Both the position numbers and the translations under genes were made by a program. A stretch of DNA of 64,000 nucleotides from Stenotrophomonas sp. SY1. GTDB taxonomy: Bacteria > Pseudomonadota > Gammaproteobacteria > Xanthomonadales > Xanthomonadaceae. Positions within the stretch are counted from its first letter, which is position 1. Each line of letters starts with the position of its first letter. Below the pieces are notes generated by a model. The model did no database searches. It was not told where the DNA came from and saw nothing but the letters and a program-made list of their open reading frames with translations. Below are positions 25,626-34,719 of this stretch, piece after piece. The stretch spans positions 62,001 to 126,000 of the forward strand of contig NZ_JAJOYR010000002.1 in NCBI RefSeq assembly GCF_021202945.1, in the 5' to 3' direction.

Positions 25626-26531
25626 ATGCGCATCGACCACTCACAATTGCGGGCGCTGGCGGCGGTGATCCGGGAAGGCAGCTTCGAGCGCGCCGCGCTG
25701 ACCCTGAACGTGACCTCCTCGGCCATTTCCCAGCGGATCAAGGCGCTGGAGGACCGGGTCGGCAAGCTGCTGGTCAAGCGCAGCATCCCCACCGAGGCCA
25801 CCTTGGAAGGCCAGGTACTGGTGCAGCTGGCCGAGCAGACCGCGCTGCTGGAACGTGATGCATTCGAGCGCATTGGCCTGTCCGACAGCGAACTGCCCCG
25901 CGCCAGCATCCCGGTGGCGGTCAACCACGACAGCATGGAAACCTGGTTTCCCGACGCGGTGCAGGCGTTCTCGCAGACCACCAGCACCACGTTGGACCTG
26001 CACACCGAAGACCAGGACCACACCGTCGCCCTGCTCCGCCAGGGCGCGGTGCTCGGTGCGGTAACCACCCTGTCCGAGCCGGTACAGGGCTGCCAGATCC
26101 ACGAACTGGGCAGCATCCGTTATGCGGCCACCTGCACCCCGGAATTCCACGCCCGCTACTTCGCCAAGGGGGTGAACGCGCAATCGCTGGCGCAGGCACC
26201 GGTGCTGGTGTTCAACCGCAAGGATGACCTGCAGGCCCGCTATGCGCGTCGGCTGGCTCCGATCGAACAGCCGCTGCACGCACCCACCTGGTGGATTCCC
26301 TCCACCCGCGCGTTCGTCCACGCCAACCTCGGTGGCCTGGGCTGGACCATGAACCCCCTGCCGCTGGTACGCCGCCACCTGGAAAGCGGACGCCTGGTCT
26401 ACGTGAAGGCCCGCGCCTGGGAAGACGTGCCGCTGTACTGGCAGCACTGGAAGGGCGAAGTCAAAACCATGGCGCTGCTGACCCGCGCGATCCTGCAGGC
26501 GGCCACCACCCTGGTGCGCAAGCGGAAATAA
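25626..26531 (+). CDS. argP: LysR family regulator ArgP/LysG
   Basis: 301 residues. The N-terminal winged HTH (LRALAAVIREGSFERAALTL, then SSAISQRIKALEDRVG) and the C-terminal periplasmic-binding-like effector domain match ArgP (IciA)/LysG. ArgP-type proteins bind arginine or lysine and switch on the divergent exporter gene. The start ATG at 25626 is 11 bp past an AT-rich dyad. It is normal in length (E. coli ArgP 297). Confidence 0.9.
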   Translation: MRIDHSQLRALAAVIREGSFERAALTLNVTSSAISQRIKALEDRVGKLLVKRSIPTEATLEGQVLVQLAEQTALLERDAFERIGLSDSELPRASIPVAVNHDSMETWFPDAVQAFSQTTSTTLDLHTEDQDHTVALLRQGAVLGAVTTLSEPVQGCQIHELGSIRYAATCTPEFHARYFAKGVNAQSLAQAPVLVFNRKDDLQARYARRLAPIEQPLHAPTWWIPSTRAFVHANLGGLGWTMNPLPLVRRHLESGRLVYVKARAWEDVPLYWQHWKGEVKTMALLTRAILQAATTLVRKRK

Positions 26532-26638
26532 CGCATCGGCTTTGCTGCGCTGCAAGTTTCCCCAAAGGACACTGCCGGTCGGTCATCGGCGGCCCGATGC
26601 TGGCCCGATCCATCTGGATCACTAGCCGGAGCTGCCGC

Positions 26639-27778
26639 ATGTCGATCACCCGATCTGTCCCCGTCCTTGCTTCCTGGTTGTTCGGTACCCTCGCCGCTCC
26701 GCTGACACTTGCCGCCGCGCTGCTGGCGCCAGGCTCGGCCAGTGCCCTGGATTGCGGCAGCAACAACGGCTACACCTGCGCCGGCACCGCCAACCAGTAC
26801 GCGGGCGGCTTCAACCCCGGCGTCGGCCAGGGCGGCTTCGGCGGTGGCAGCTGCACCGCGAGCCGGACCCCGGTGGTGTTCATCCACGGCAATGGCGACA
26901 GCGCCATCAGCTTCGACATGCCGGCTGGCGCGGTCAGCGGTTACACCACGCCGCCACGCTCGATCTACGCCGAACTCAAGGCCGCCGGCTACAACGACTG
27001 CGAACTGTTCGGCATCACCTACCTGAGCGCCAGCGAACGCGCGGCGCCGCAGTACAACTACCATTCGCCGGCCACGTATCAAGTCCTCAAGACCTTCATC
27101 GACAAGGTCAAGGCGTATACCGGCAAGAGCCAGGTGGACCTGGTGACGCATTCGCTGGGTTCATCGATGGCCCTGGCGACGATCAAGTACCACGCCTACC
27201 AGGGCAGCGTGCGCCGCTTCATCAACATCGCCGGTGGCCTGCGTGGGCTGCAGACCTGCCGCAGCACCGGCTACCAGTCCGCGTTGGCACCTACCTGCAA
27301 TGCCGAAGCCTACGTCTACCCGTACAACTACTACACCTTCGGCCTGTACCCGAGCAGCGGCGTGACCTACTACGGCTACAACCGCTGGACCGGCAGCGGC
27401 AGTGGCAGCCTGCGCACCTTCCCGGCGACCTACACCGGCATCCGCTTCTACACGATCACTGCCGGCCTGCGTGACCAGGTGCAATGCTTCACCACCAGCT
27501 ACAGCAGCGGGTGCAGTGACGGCGCCTTGTTCAACAGCGCAACCAACGTCCAGGCGCAGGTGGATATCGGCGCCGGCAGCAGCGCCTACAGCTTCGACTG
27601 GGACTGGAGCGACGGCGGCCCGTACAACTTCGGCGGTGGTGACACCAGCAATGGCGTCGGCCATTTCCGCTCCAAGAACAACAGCGGCCTGATCGTGCGC
27701 AACATGCTCACCAGCAATTGCGGCAGCGATTGCGCGTCCGGTTACAGCGGCGTGTACGGGCCAGCGGTCAACCGCTGA
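26639..27778 (+). CDS. phaZ7: PhaZ7-type extracellular PHB depolymerase
   Basis: 379 residues. The signal peptide ends after SASA (1-37). The mature protein is strikingly like PhaZ7 of Paucimonas lemoignei, which attacks native, amorphous poly(3-hydroxybutyrate): matching stretches are QYAGGFNPGVGQGGFGGGSC, TPVVFIHGNGDSAISFDMP and TFIDKVKAYTGKSQVDLV. The triad is visible: Ser172 in HSLGSS, Asp279 in AGLRDQV, His342 in NGVGHFR. Subtracting the 37-residue signal gives 135, 242 and 305, matching the PhaZ7 residues Ser136, Asp242 and His306 within one. Four Cys pairs fit secretion. A general lipase role is the alternative. Confidence 0.82.
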   Translation: MSITRSVPVLASWLFGTLAAPLTLAAALLAPGSASALDCGSNNGYTCAGTANQYAGGFNPGVGQGGFGGGSCTASRTPVVFIHGNGDSAISFDMPAGAVSGYTTPPRSIYAELKAAGYNDCELFGITYLSASERAAPQYNYHSPATYQVLKTFIDKVKAYTGKSQVDLVTHSLGSSMALATIKYHAYQGSVRRFINIAGGLRGLQTCRSTGYQSALAPTCNAEAYVYPYNYYTFGLYPSSGVTYYGYNRWTGSGSGSLRTFPATYTGIRFYTITAGLRDQVQCFTTSYSSGCSDGALFNSATNVQAQVDIGAGSSAYSFDWDWSDGGPYNFGGGDTSNGVGHFRSKNNSGLIVRNMLTSNCGSDCASGYSGVYGPAVNR

Positions 27779-27787
27779 GCGAGCGCG

Positions 27788-28540
27788 TCAATCGAAGTAC
27801 AACGCCAGGCCCACGCCGCCCTGCCAATCGATGGTTTCGTCATCCAGCCCACGCAGGAACGACGCATCCAGTTGCAGGCGCGAGGTGGCCATCCAGGTCA
27901 CGCCGGCACCGGCCGCACGCATGTGCTGCGCGCCGGTGCCGTAACCACCTTCCACATAGGCGCTGACGTCTTCGCCCAGTGCGAAGCCGTAGCTCGGCGA
28001 GAACAGCCAGCCGCTGCCGTTGTCGCCCCATTGCCGGTCCGCGTAGAGCGCCAGGCTGGTTCCGGCCGGTAACTCCCACGCCACGGTGACGCCCAGGTCG
28101 TAATCCTGCCCACCGTCGCCCAAGGGCGCGCTGCCCCATGGCAAGGTGGCTCCGGCTTTGAGTCCCAGTGAGAAGCGCTCGCTGGCCAAGGCTGGCGCCC
28201 ATTTCAATGCGACGCTGCCGTCGCCCCCGCCAGTGTCCTGTTCGTCGATGCCGGCACCGTGCACGCGCAGGCCACCCCAGGTATCGGCGGCCAACTGCAC
28301 CTCAAGGGTTTCGGACAGACCAAGGCGGAGCAGCGTATCGGCGGTCCAGGCGGTGACGGTGATGCCATCACTGCGATCACGGCTGCCGTCGGGAAGGCCC
28401 TGCTCCCAGACAAAGACACCTTTGCCCAAGGTGCTCGTGGAAAAGCCGATGCCAGGGCGGTCGTACTCGGGCGCTTCGTCGGCGCTGGCGTCGAAGCCAA
28501 TCAATGACAGAAGCAGGCTTGCTGTTGCGGCGTTTTTCAT
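27788..28540 (-). CDS. Outer-membrane transporter-like protein (PF13557 type)
   Basis: 250 residues. A signal peptide (1-20) precedes an all-beta protein with alternating strands and an ending YFD typical of outer-membrane beta-barrels (terminal aromatic). It resembles the 'MetA-pathway of phenol degradation' transporter family, as in DRPGIGFSTSTLGKGVFVWE and DQYDLGV-like strands, which are poorly characterised. Convergent with the PhaZ7 gene, 9 bp away. The cargo is unknown. Confidence 0.7.
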   Translation of the reverse strand: MKNAATASLLLSLIGFDASADEAPEYDRPGIGFSTSTLGKGVFVWEQGLPDGSRDRSDGITVTAWTADTLLRLGLSETLEVQLAADTWGGLRVHGAGIDEQDTGGGDGSVALKWAPALASERFSLGLKAGATLPWGSAPLGDGGQDYDLGVTVAWELPAGTSLALYADRQWGDNGSGWLFSPSYGFALGEDVSAYVEGGYGTGAQHMRAAGAGVTWMATSRLQLDASFLRGLDDETIDWQGGVGLALYFD

Positions 28541-28617
28541 ATGCCGAAGTTCACATGAGGGAGTGCAGTCAGGGTGTGAAGCCTGCAGGGATCAATCCTG
28601 AGGCAGGAGCAACTTCG

Positions 28618-28663
28618 CCCTCATCCGCCCTTCGGGCACCTTCTCCCGCCTGCGGGAGAAGGG
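28618..28663 (-). repeat. CTTCTCCCGC palindromic repeat, inverted
   Basis: CCCTCATCCGCCCTTCGGGC followed by the hairpin CCTTCTCCCGC CT GCGGGAGAAGG. It is the left flank of short-tandem-repeat locus B. Confidence 0.7.
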
Positions 28664-28705
28664 AGTAGTCAGGCAACAACGCGATCTGAGTGTGCATGTC
28701 GCCGG

Positions 28706-28903
28706 CTCTTGCTGCTGCTCTTACTGCTGCTCTTACTGCTGCTCTTGCCGTTGCTCTTGCCGTTGCTCTTGCCGTTGCTCTTGCACTAGCTGTTGCTGTT
28801 GCCCTGGCTGTTGTTCTTGCTCCAGCTGTTGTTCTTGCTCCAGCTGTTGTTCTTGCTCCAGCTGTTGCTCTAGCTGCGCTTTGCAGTTGCTGTTGCTCTG
28901 CAG
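28706..28903. repeat. Hexamer-based short tandem repeat, locus B
   Basis: About 200 bp of repeats with periods that are multiples of six: CTCTTACTGCTG (12 bp, twice), CTCTTGCCGTTG (12 bp, three times), then TTCTTGCTCCAGCTGTTG (18 bp, about three times). All reading frames on both strands stay open, giving Leu/Ala-rich or Gln/Arg-rich peptides, but I see no ribosome site, conserved domain or plausible start. I do not call a gene. The locus lies in a 455-bp gap between convergent repeats. Confidence 0.8.
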
Positions 28904-28905
28904 TG

Positions 28906-28953
28906 CCCTTCTCCCGCAAGCGGGAGAAGGTGCCCGAAGGGCGGATGAGGGCG
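28906..28953 (+). repeat. CTTCTCCCGC palindromic repeat, forward
   Basis: Hairpin CCCTTCTCCCGC AA GCGGGAGAAGG followed by TGCCCGAAGGGCGGATGAGG. It is the exact mirror of the copy at 28618-28663, so the two bracket the tandem-repeat locus. Confidence 0.7.
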
Positions 28954-28995
28954 GCCTTTGGCAGAACCCCTGCCCGGCTCACCCGGAACTCCGCT

Positions 28996-29919
28996 TCAGC
29001 CGTTGCCCAGCGCGTAATCCAGTGCACCAATCACCGCAGCCACCTGCGCATCGTTGCACTGCTGCGGCGTTGCCTTGGGGCTGTCCGGATACACCTCGGT
29101 GGTCGTGGTGTAACGCGCACCGCTGACACTCGCGCACAGGCCCAGCGCCTTGAGCGGGTACTCGATCACGCCCGGAGCCACCACCGGTGAACCAATGATC
29201 TCGCCGCGTGCATCGGCCGGAGCGATATGTGTGACCTTCGCAACCTCGGCATTCACCGCCTGCTGGAATGCCGGCTGACGGTTCTCACTGTCATCCACCA
29301 GATAGAAACCGTCGGGAATCTCACCCGGCTCGAACGGCTTGCCATCGCGTGCAGCCAACGCCGGACGGAACTCGGATTCATCGGTATCGGTGGTTTCGTG
29401 CAGATCGATATGCATCACGATCTGGCCCTTCAGCGGCGCCACCAGCGCCATCAGCGCAGCCGACTCCGGCGCAGGGCTGTTCGGCACGAAGGAGCGGTTC
29501 GGGTCCAGCGCCAATGCGTTCCAGCGCTGGATACGTTCATAACCCCAGGGGCTTACGCACGGCACGACCAGCAGATTGCACTTTCCGGCATAGGCAGCCG
29601 CATGTTGATCGATGAACTGCAGCGCGCCCTGCACGCCACTGGTCTCGTAGCCATGTATGCCGCCGGTGACCAGCATCACCGGCAAGGCGTCGTTCCAGTC
29701 GCGGCTGCGCACCGCCAACAACGGGTAGCGGCCACTTGGGTAGTCCAGTTCACCATATTGCGACACGTCGAAACGATCACGCAGCGCATCGATCTTCGCC
29801 ACCACTTCATCTGCATGACTGCGCTGCACCACCTGGCGTTCCAGCCACTGCGCGCGTTCGGGGGCACCCCACGGCTGGCCCGGCGTGCCTACCGGATAGA
29901 AAGCGGCAACAGTGTTCAT
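28996..29919 (-). CDS. M14 family metallocarboxypeptidase-like protein
   Basis: 307 residues with the M14/succinylglutamate desuccinylase-aspartoacylase fold. Zinc ligands are visible: His and Glu in GGIHGYETSG (about 87-96), His in IDLHETTD (about 172-179), and a candidate general base Glu in TTTEVYPDS (about 275-283). No signal peptide is seen, so it acts in the cytoplasm or as a non-classical enzyme. The substrate (peptide or N-acyl amino acid) is unknown. It starts from ATG at 29919, divergent from the glycine-zipper gene. Confidence 0.8.
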   Translation of the reverse strand: MNTVAAFYPVGTPGQPWGAPERAQWLERQVVQRSHADEVVAKIDALRDRFDVSQYGELDYPSGRYPLLAVRSRDWNDALPVMLVTGGIHGYETSGVQGALQFIDQHAAAYAGKCNLLVVPCVSPWGYERIQRWNALALDPNRSFVPNSPAPESAALMALVAPLKGQIVMHIDLHETTDTDESEFRPALAARDGKPFEPGEIPDGFYLVDDSENRQPAFQQAVNAEVAKVTHIAPADARGEIIGSPVVAPGVIEYPLKALGLCASVSGARYTTTTEVYPDSPKATPQQCNDAQVAAVIGALDYALGNG

Positions 29920-30115
29920 GCAGTACCTCGTTGAAGATGACGGTCAGGCGCGCACTCTACACCCAAGCCGGGCTGTGTTCAGTTGCCGAAAGCCATGCAG
30001 GATGAACCCCACTTCAACCCGGCGGCCGGCCTTCACTTCCGGTTTTCCCGCATGCGCGCAGGGTTGTCGCGTGGGATCACCGATCCCGTCTGCCAACACT
30101 CGTAAGGAGCCGATC

Positions 30116-30487
30116 ATGCGCATTTTCCACAGCACGCTTGCGACCACTATCGTCGGCCTGGGAATGCTGTTCGCCGCCAGTGCCCAGGCGCAGACCTACG
30201 GCCCCCAGGATGAAGGCCGCCGTTTCAACGATGGCAGCCGGGTCGAATGCCGCAAGGTCGAAGTGGCCAACAATGCCCGCGACCAGAACCGTATCGCCGG
30301 CACCGCCACCGGTGCGGTGGTTGGTGGCCTGCTCGGCAACCAGGTCGGCGGCGGCAGTGGCCGCAAGGTCGCCACTGCTGCAGGCGCGGTGGCGGGTGGC
30401 CTGGTCGGGCGCAACGTGCAGGGCCGCAACCAAGAGCGCAACGGCCAGCGCGTCGTCGAGACGCGTTGCGAACGCGTTTACCGCTGA
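30116..30487 (+). CDS. Glycine-zipper 2TM domain exported protein
   Basis: 123 residues. A signal peptide (1-25, ending SAQAQ) precedes a short charged segment with VECRKVEV and a glycine-zipper hairpin (GTATGAVVGGLLGNQVGGG; then VATAAGAVAGGLVGRNVQG, about 67-106), ending in CERVYR. Glycine-zipper 2TM proteins sit in the outer membrane or periplasm (like SlyB/Rcs-linked lipoproteins), but this one has no lipobox. TAAGGAGC 6 bp before the ATG is a strong ribosome site, and a strong terminator follows. Confidence 0.82.
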   Translation: MRIFHSTLATTIVGLGMLFAASAQAQTYGPQDEGRRFNDGSRVECRKVEVANNARDQNRIAGTATGAVVGGLLGNQVGGGSGRKVATAAGAVAGGLVGRNVQGRNQERNGQRVVETRCERVYR

Positions 30488-30502
30488 GCCATCCGTATCA
30501 AA

Positions 30503-30530
30503 GACAAAGGCCCCTTTCGGGGCCTTTGTC
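30503..30530. terminator. Rho-independent terminator, bidirectional
   Basis: GACAAAGGCCCC-TTTC-GGGGCCTTTGTC, a perfect 12-bp stem, between the glycine-zipper gene and the convergent acyltransferase gene. Confidence 0.85.
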
Positions 30531-30546
30531 ATGAGCGCAACCGCGA

Positions 30547-31431
30547 TCAGGCTTTGCCTTCAAGCATCGCGCTGATGTCCTCGTCCTTCTGCTGCCACAC
30601 GCCGTTCATCCATTGCTGGAACTGGGCACGGAAGGTCCGGTCATCCTGATAGTTGCCCCCCACCAGCTCGGCCGGGATCGGGCGCTTGCGCACCAGCACC
30701 TTCACTTCAGGAACACGGTTGGCCATCAGGTCGATCATCGACGGGATGCCCTTTGGGTAAACGATGGTCACGTCCAGCAATGCATGCAGGCCCTTGCCCA
30801 TCGCATCCAGCACGAACGCAACGCCGCCGGATTTGGGCTTGAGCAGGTACTTGAACGGCGAGTTCTGGCCGTCATGCTTGCTCTGGGTGAAGCGGGTGCC
30901 TTCGACGAAATTCATCACCGACACCGGAATGCTGGCGAACTTCTCGCAGGCCTTGCGCGTTGCTTCCATGTCACGGCGGCCCAGCTCGGGATTCTTTGCG
31001 ATCTGCTTGCGCGTGTAGCGGCCCATGAACGGGAAATCCAGCGCCCACCATGCCAGGCCCAACACCGGCACCCAGAACAACGAGCGCTTGAGGAAGAAAC
31101 GCAGCAGCGGAATGCGCCGGTTGAACACCTTCTGCAGCACCAGGATGTCCACCCAGCTCTGGTGGTTGGCCAGCACCAGGTAGTGCCCGTCCTTTTCGAG
31201 ATCGCTGATGCCACTGACCTGGAAGCGGGTCGCGGTGAACAGCGCGATCATTCTGCTGTTGACGCTGATCCAGCTCTCCGCCAGCCCGGTCAGCAACGGA
31301 TTGCAGAACCGACGCACACCGCCGAAAGGCAACACCGCTTTCACCAACGCCACCACGAACAGCGGCAGGCAGTGAAGCAGCGTATTGATGGCAATCAGCG
31401 GCAGAATCAGGGCAACGCGCAACCACACCAT
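30547..31431 (-). CDS. YihG-like 1-acylglycerol-3-phosphate-type acyltransferase
   Basis: 294 residues, with an N-terminal membrane helix (about 2-30) and the PlsC-type acyltransferase domain. The catalytic NHQSWVD (HX4D box, about 90-96) and the second box FVEGTRFT (about 180-187) are intact. Length and the GGVRRF segment match YihG of E. coli, a membrane-anchored inner-membrane acyltransferase implicated in lysophosphatidic acid acylation. The ATG at 31431 (MVWLRVAL) is preferred; an upstream in-frame start would add 11 residues. The lipid product is inferred. Confidence 0.82.
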   Translation of the reverse strand: MVWLRVALILPLIAINTLLHCLPLFVVALVKAVLPFGGVRRFCNPLLTGLAESWISVNSRMIALFTATRFQVSGISDLEKDGHYLVLANHQSWVDILVLQKVFNRRIPLLRFFLKRSLFWVPVLGLAWWALDFPFMGRYTRKQIAKNPELGRRDMEATRKACEKFASIPVSVMNFVEGTRFTQSKHDGQNSPFKYLLKPKSGGVAFVLDAMGKGLHALLDVTIVYPKGIPSMIDLMANRVPEVKVLVRKRPIPAELVGGNYQDDRTFRAQFQQWMNGVWQQKDEDISAMLEGKA

Positions 31432-31742
31432 AGAAGTACCGGGGACACATCCGTAAAGGAGCACAGGGTAGCAAACCCCGGAAAAGCCGGAGTGAGTTGC
31501 CGGGCTTCGGGAACACTACGGCCGAGCCCCTCCCCAACGGCGCCCTTCGTGAAGTGAAAGGCAGGGCGTTGGAAGCGCTTCACCTCAGACGGGCAGGTCC
31601 CGTGAGCTCCCCCTTCCCTTCCCTGACGAAGGGCAGGACTGGGGTGCCCCGGCTTCGGCCTCATCCGCCCGTCCCTTTTCCCCCGGAACGAAAAAGGCCA
31701 CCTCGCGGTGGCCTTTTTCGTTGACGCAAGCGATCAGCTCGC
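31432..31742. other. Gap upstream of the acyltransferase gene
   Basis: 311 bp. It holds the cyoD terminator (31690-31719) and a scrap of the dispersed repeat (CTCATCCGCCCGTCCC near 31660). I see no gene or RNA in the rest; the acyltransferase promoter should lie here. Confidence 0.45.
31690..31719. terminator. Rho-independent terminator after cyoD
   Basis: GAAAAAGGCCACC-TCGC-GGTGGCCTTTTTC, a 13-bp stem with A/T tracts on both sides, 23 bp after the cyoD stop. It closes the cyo operon directly after cyoD, leaving no cyoE in it. Confidence 0.88.
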
Positions 31743-32084
31743 TCAGTGCATCATGTGGAAGTTCATGTTCCACATCACCCACAGCGTGCCGAGCACGATG
31801 ATGCCGATCACCACCAGGGTGAACAGGCCGGCGTTGACGTTCCAGCGCTGGGCCGAGGAACGGTCCAGGTGCAGGAAGAACACCAGGTGCACCAGCAGCT
31901 GCAGGATGCCTGCAACCACGATCACCGCGCCGGTGGCAAAGCTCGAGGACAGACCGCCGCTCATCACCACCCAGAACGGGATGATGGTGAGCACTGCGGC
32001 CAGCACGAAGCCGATCAGGTAGGACTTGACGCTGCCGTGGCTCTCGCCGCCGGCACCGTGTGCATGATTGTCATGTGCGGACAT
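31743..32084 (-). CDS. cyoD: Cytochrome o ubiquinol oxidase subunit IV
   Basis: 113 residues with three membrane helices (SYLIGFVLAAVLTIIPFWVV; GAVIVVAGILQLLVHLVFFLH; NAGLFTLVVIGIIVLGTLWV) and a His-rich N-terminus. It is the small subunit needed for assembly of the bo3 quinol oxidase. Its start overlaps the cyoC stop as TAATG, so the two are coupled. It is the last gene of the operon. Length matches the family (E. coli CyoD 109). Confidence 0.95.
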   Translation of the reverse strand: MSAHDNHAHGAGGESHGSVKSYLIGFVLAAVLTIIPFWVVMSGGLSSSFATGAVIVVAGILQLLVHLVFFLHLDRSSAQRWNVNAGLFTLVVIGIIVLGTLWVMWNMNFHMMH

Positions 32085-32719
32085 TACATCGCTCCCGACA
32101 GATAGACGACAGAGAACACGCCGATCCAGACCAGATCCAGGAAGTGCCAGAACAGGCTCAGGCACGCCATGCGGGTCTTGTTGCGCGGGGTCAGGCCATC
32201 GCGCTTGAGCTGGATGAACATCACCAGCAGCCACAGCATGCCGGCGCTCACGTGCAGACCGTGGGTACCGACCAGGGCGAAGAACGCCGACAGGAAGGCA
32301 CTCTGGTCCGGACCGTGGCCCTGATGGATCAGGTGATTGAACTCCCAGATTTCCATGCCCATGAAGCCGGCACCGAGCAGCCAGGTGATGGCCAGCCAGA
32401 AGAACATCAAACCCTGCTTGGACTGGTGCAGGGCAATCATGCCCAGGCCGAAGGTCAGCGAGGACATCAGCAGCAGCGCGGTTTCCCAGGCAACGAAGGA
32501 CAGGTCGAACAGATCCTTGGCCGCAGGGCCACCGTTGGTGCCGCCGGACAGCACCACGTAGGTCACGAACAGGGTGGCGAAGATGAGCAGATCGCTCATC
32601 AGGTACACCCAGAAACCGAAGACGGTGTTCTCGCCGGTGTCGTGATGCTCGTGGTCGTGACCATGGTCCGCCGCGTGCGCGGCGGAACCGTGGGTCATCG
32701 TGTGGGCGTTAGTGCTCAT
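32084..32719 (-). CDS. cyoC: Cytochrome o ubiquinol oxidase subunit III
   Basis: 211 residues, five membrane helices of the cytochrome-c-oxidase subunit III fold ([58 protein letters not shown]). A His-rich N-terminal stretch (residues about 7-27, [17 protein letters not shown]) is longer than in E. coli CyoC. Start overlaps the cyoB stop (ATGA). It stabilises the proton-pumping subunit I. Confidence 0.95.
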   Translation of the reverse strand: MSTNAHTMTHGSAAHAADHGHDHEHHDTGENTVFGFWVYLMSDLLIFATLFVTYVVLSGGTNGGPAAKDLFDLSFVAWETALLLMSSLTFGLGMIALHQSKQGLMFFWLAITWLLGAGFMGMEIWEFNHLIHQGHGPDQSAFLSAFFALVGTHGLHVSAGMLWLLVMFIQLKRDGLTPRNKTRMACLSLFWHFLDLVWIGVFSVVYLSGAM

Positions 32720-34719
32720 GCCTTCACCTCGGTCTTCACCAGGCCCTGGGCGACCAGGTGCTGGCGGTGTTCATTCTCGATACGTTCGACTTCGGCAGCC
32801 GGCACCCAGTAGTCCACGTCCTTGTCGAAGGTGCGGTAGATGAAGGTGCCGATCATGCCGACCAGGCCGACGATGGCCAGCCACCACACGTGCCACACCA
32901 TCGCAAAGCCCAGCACCAGGCTGAACGCACCGATGACGACGCCGGTGCCGGTGTTCTTCGGCATGTGGATGTCGCTGTACTTGGCCGGCTTGACCCAGGC
33001 TTCGCCACGCTGCTTGCGCTGCCAGAAATCATCCAGCTCCTCGCCCTTGGGCAGGACGGCGAAGTTGTAGAACTGCACCGGAGAAGAGGTTTCCCACTCC
33101 AGGGTACGGGCATCCCACGGGTCGCCGGTCAGGTCCATGTTCTTCTTGCGGTCGCGGATGGACACGGCGATCTGGATGACCTGGCATGCGATGCCCAGGG
33201 CGATGATCGCGGCGCCGACGGCGGCGACGATGAAGAACGGCTGGTACTCCATGTTCGGGTAGCTCTGCATGCGGCGCGTTGCACCCATGAAGCCCAGTGC
33301 GTACAGCGGCATGAAGGCCACGTAGAAGCCGATGAACCAGCCCCAGAACGCACGCTTGCCCCAGGTCTCATCCAGCTTGAAGCCGAACATCTTCGGCCAC
33401 CAGTAGGTGATACCGGCGAACATGCCGAACACCACGCCGCCGATGATGACGTTGTGGAAGTGCGCAATCAGGAACAGCGAGTTGTGCAACACGAAGTCGA
33501 TGGCCGGGATCGCCAGCATCACGCCGGTCATGCCGCCGATGGTGAAGGTGACCATGAAGCCGATCGTCCACAGCACCGGGGAGGTGAAGTGCACGCGACC
33601 GCGGTACATCGTGAACAGCCAGTTGAAGATCTTCACGCCGGTCGGGATCGAGATGATCATCGTCGTGATGCCGAAGAAGGCATTGACGTTGGCACCCGAG
33701 CCCATGGTGAAGAAGTGGTGCAGCCACACCAGGAACGACAGCACGCCGATGGCACAGGTCGCGTAGACCATGCCCTTGTAGCCGAACAGCGTCTTGCGCG
33801 AGAACGTGGCGATGACTTCAGAGAACACGCCAAATGCCGGCAGCACCAGGATGTAGACCTCCGGGTGACCCCAGATCCAGATCAGGTTGATGTACAGCAT
33901 GGCGTTGCCGCCACCATCGTTGGTGAAGAAGTGCGTGCCCAGGTAACGGTCCAGGGTCAGCAGCACCAGGGTGATGGTCAGCACCGGGAAGGCGGCGATG
34001 ATCAGCAGGTTGGTGACCAGTGCGGTCCAGCTGAACACCGGCATCTTCATCAGCGGCATACCCGGGGTACGCATCTTGAGGATGGTGATGAAGAAGTTGA
34101 TACCGCTCAGCGTGGTACCCAGGCCGGAAACCTGCAGGGCCCAGATGTAGTAATCCATGCCCACGCTTTGACTGTATTCCAGCCCCGACAACGGCGGGAA
34201 CGCCAGCCAGCCGGTCGCAGCGAATTCACCGACCCACAGCGAGATCATCATCAGGCCGCAGCCTGCGACGAACAGCCAGAAGCTAAGCGAGTTCAGGAAC
34301 GGGAAGGCAACGTCGCGTGCACCGATCTGCAGCGGCACCACCAGGTTCATCAAACCGGTGATCAGCGGCATGGCCACGAAGAAGATCATGATCACGCCGT
34401 GGGCGGTGAAGATCTGGTCGTAGTGGTGCGGCGGCAGGTAGCCCTCGGCGCCACCAGCGGCGACAGCCTGCTGGGCACGCATCATGATCGCGTCGGAGAA
34501 GCCGCGCAGCAGCATCACGAACGCCACGATCAGGTACATCGCGCCAATCTTCTTGTGGTCCACCGAGGTGAACCACTCCTTCCACAGGTAGCCCCACAGC
34601 TTGAACTTGGTGATGGCACCGACAACAGCCAGGCCGCCCAGGATCGCGCCGATCAGGGTGGTGAGCACGATCGGATCGTGCGGCAGTGAATCAAATGAGA
34701 GTTTTCCAAGCATCGTCAT
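32716..34719 (-). CDS. cyoB: Cytochrome o ubiquinol oxidase subunit I
   Basis: 667 residues, fifteen predicted helices; the heme-copper oxidase core with high-spin heme/CuB signatures: [17 protein letters not shown], the HH pair in [10 protein letters not shown] and a low-spin heme His in [16 protein letters not shown]. It oxidises ubiquinol and pumps protons while reducing oxygen to water in the inner membrane. E. coli CyoB has 663 residues. Start overlaps the cyoA stop. Confidence 0.97.
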   Translation of the reverse strand: MTMLGKLSFDSLPHDPIVLTTLIGAILGGLAVVGAITKFKLWGYLWKEWFTSVDHKKIGAMYLIVAFVMLLRGFSDAIMMRAQQAVAAGGAEGYLPPHHYDQIFTAHGVIMIFFVAMPLITGLMNLVVPLQIGARDVAFPFLNSLSFWLFVAGCGLMMISLWVGEFAATGWLAFPPLSGLEYSQSVGMDYYIWALQVSGLGTTLSGINFFITILKMRTPGMPLMKMPVFSWTALVTNLLIIAAFPVLTITLVLLTLDRYLGTHFFTNDGGGNAMLYINLIWIWGHPEVYILVLPAFGVFSEVIATFSRKTLFGYKGMVYATCAIGVLSFLVWLHHFFTMGSGANVNAFFGITTMIISIPTGVKIFNWLFTMYRGRVHFTSPVLWTIGFMVTFTIGGMTGVMLAIPAIDFVLHNSLFLIAHFHNVIIGGVVFGMFAGITYWWPKMFGFKLDETWGKRAFWGWFIGFYVAFMPLYALGFMGATRRMQSYPNMEYQPFFIVAAVGAAIIALGIACQVIQIAVSIRDRKKNMDLTGDPWDARTLEWETSSPVQFYNFAVLPKGEELDDFWQRKQRGEAWVKPAKYSDIHMPKNTGTGVVIGAFSLVLGFAMVWHVWWLAIVGLVGMIGTFIYRTFDKDVDYWVPAAEVERIENEHRQHLVAQGLVKTEVKA

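Noticed and set aside
28569..29190. Leu/Ala-rich and Ala/Arg-rich frames across tandem-repeat locus B
   Set aside because: Every frame is open within a 6-bp-period repeat. No start signal or conservation could be pointed to.
32758..34689. 643-codon open frame antisense to cyoB
   Set aside because: High-GC third-position bias leaves long antisense frames open. The product is His/Asp/Glu-rich without domains, and cyoB is certain.
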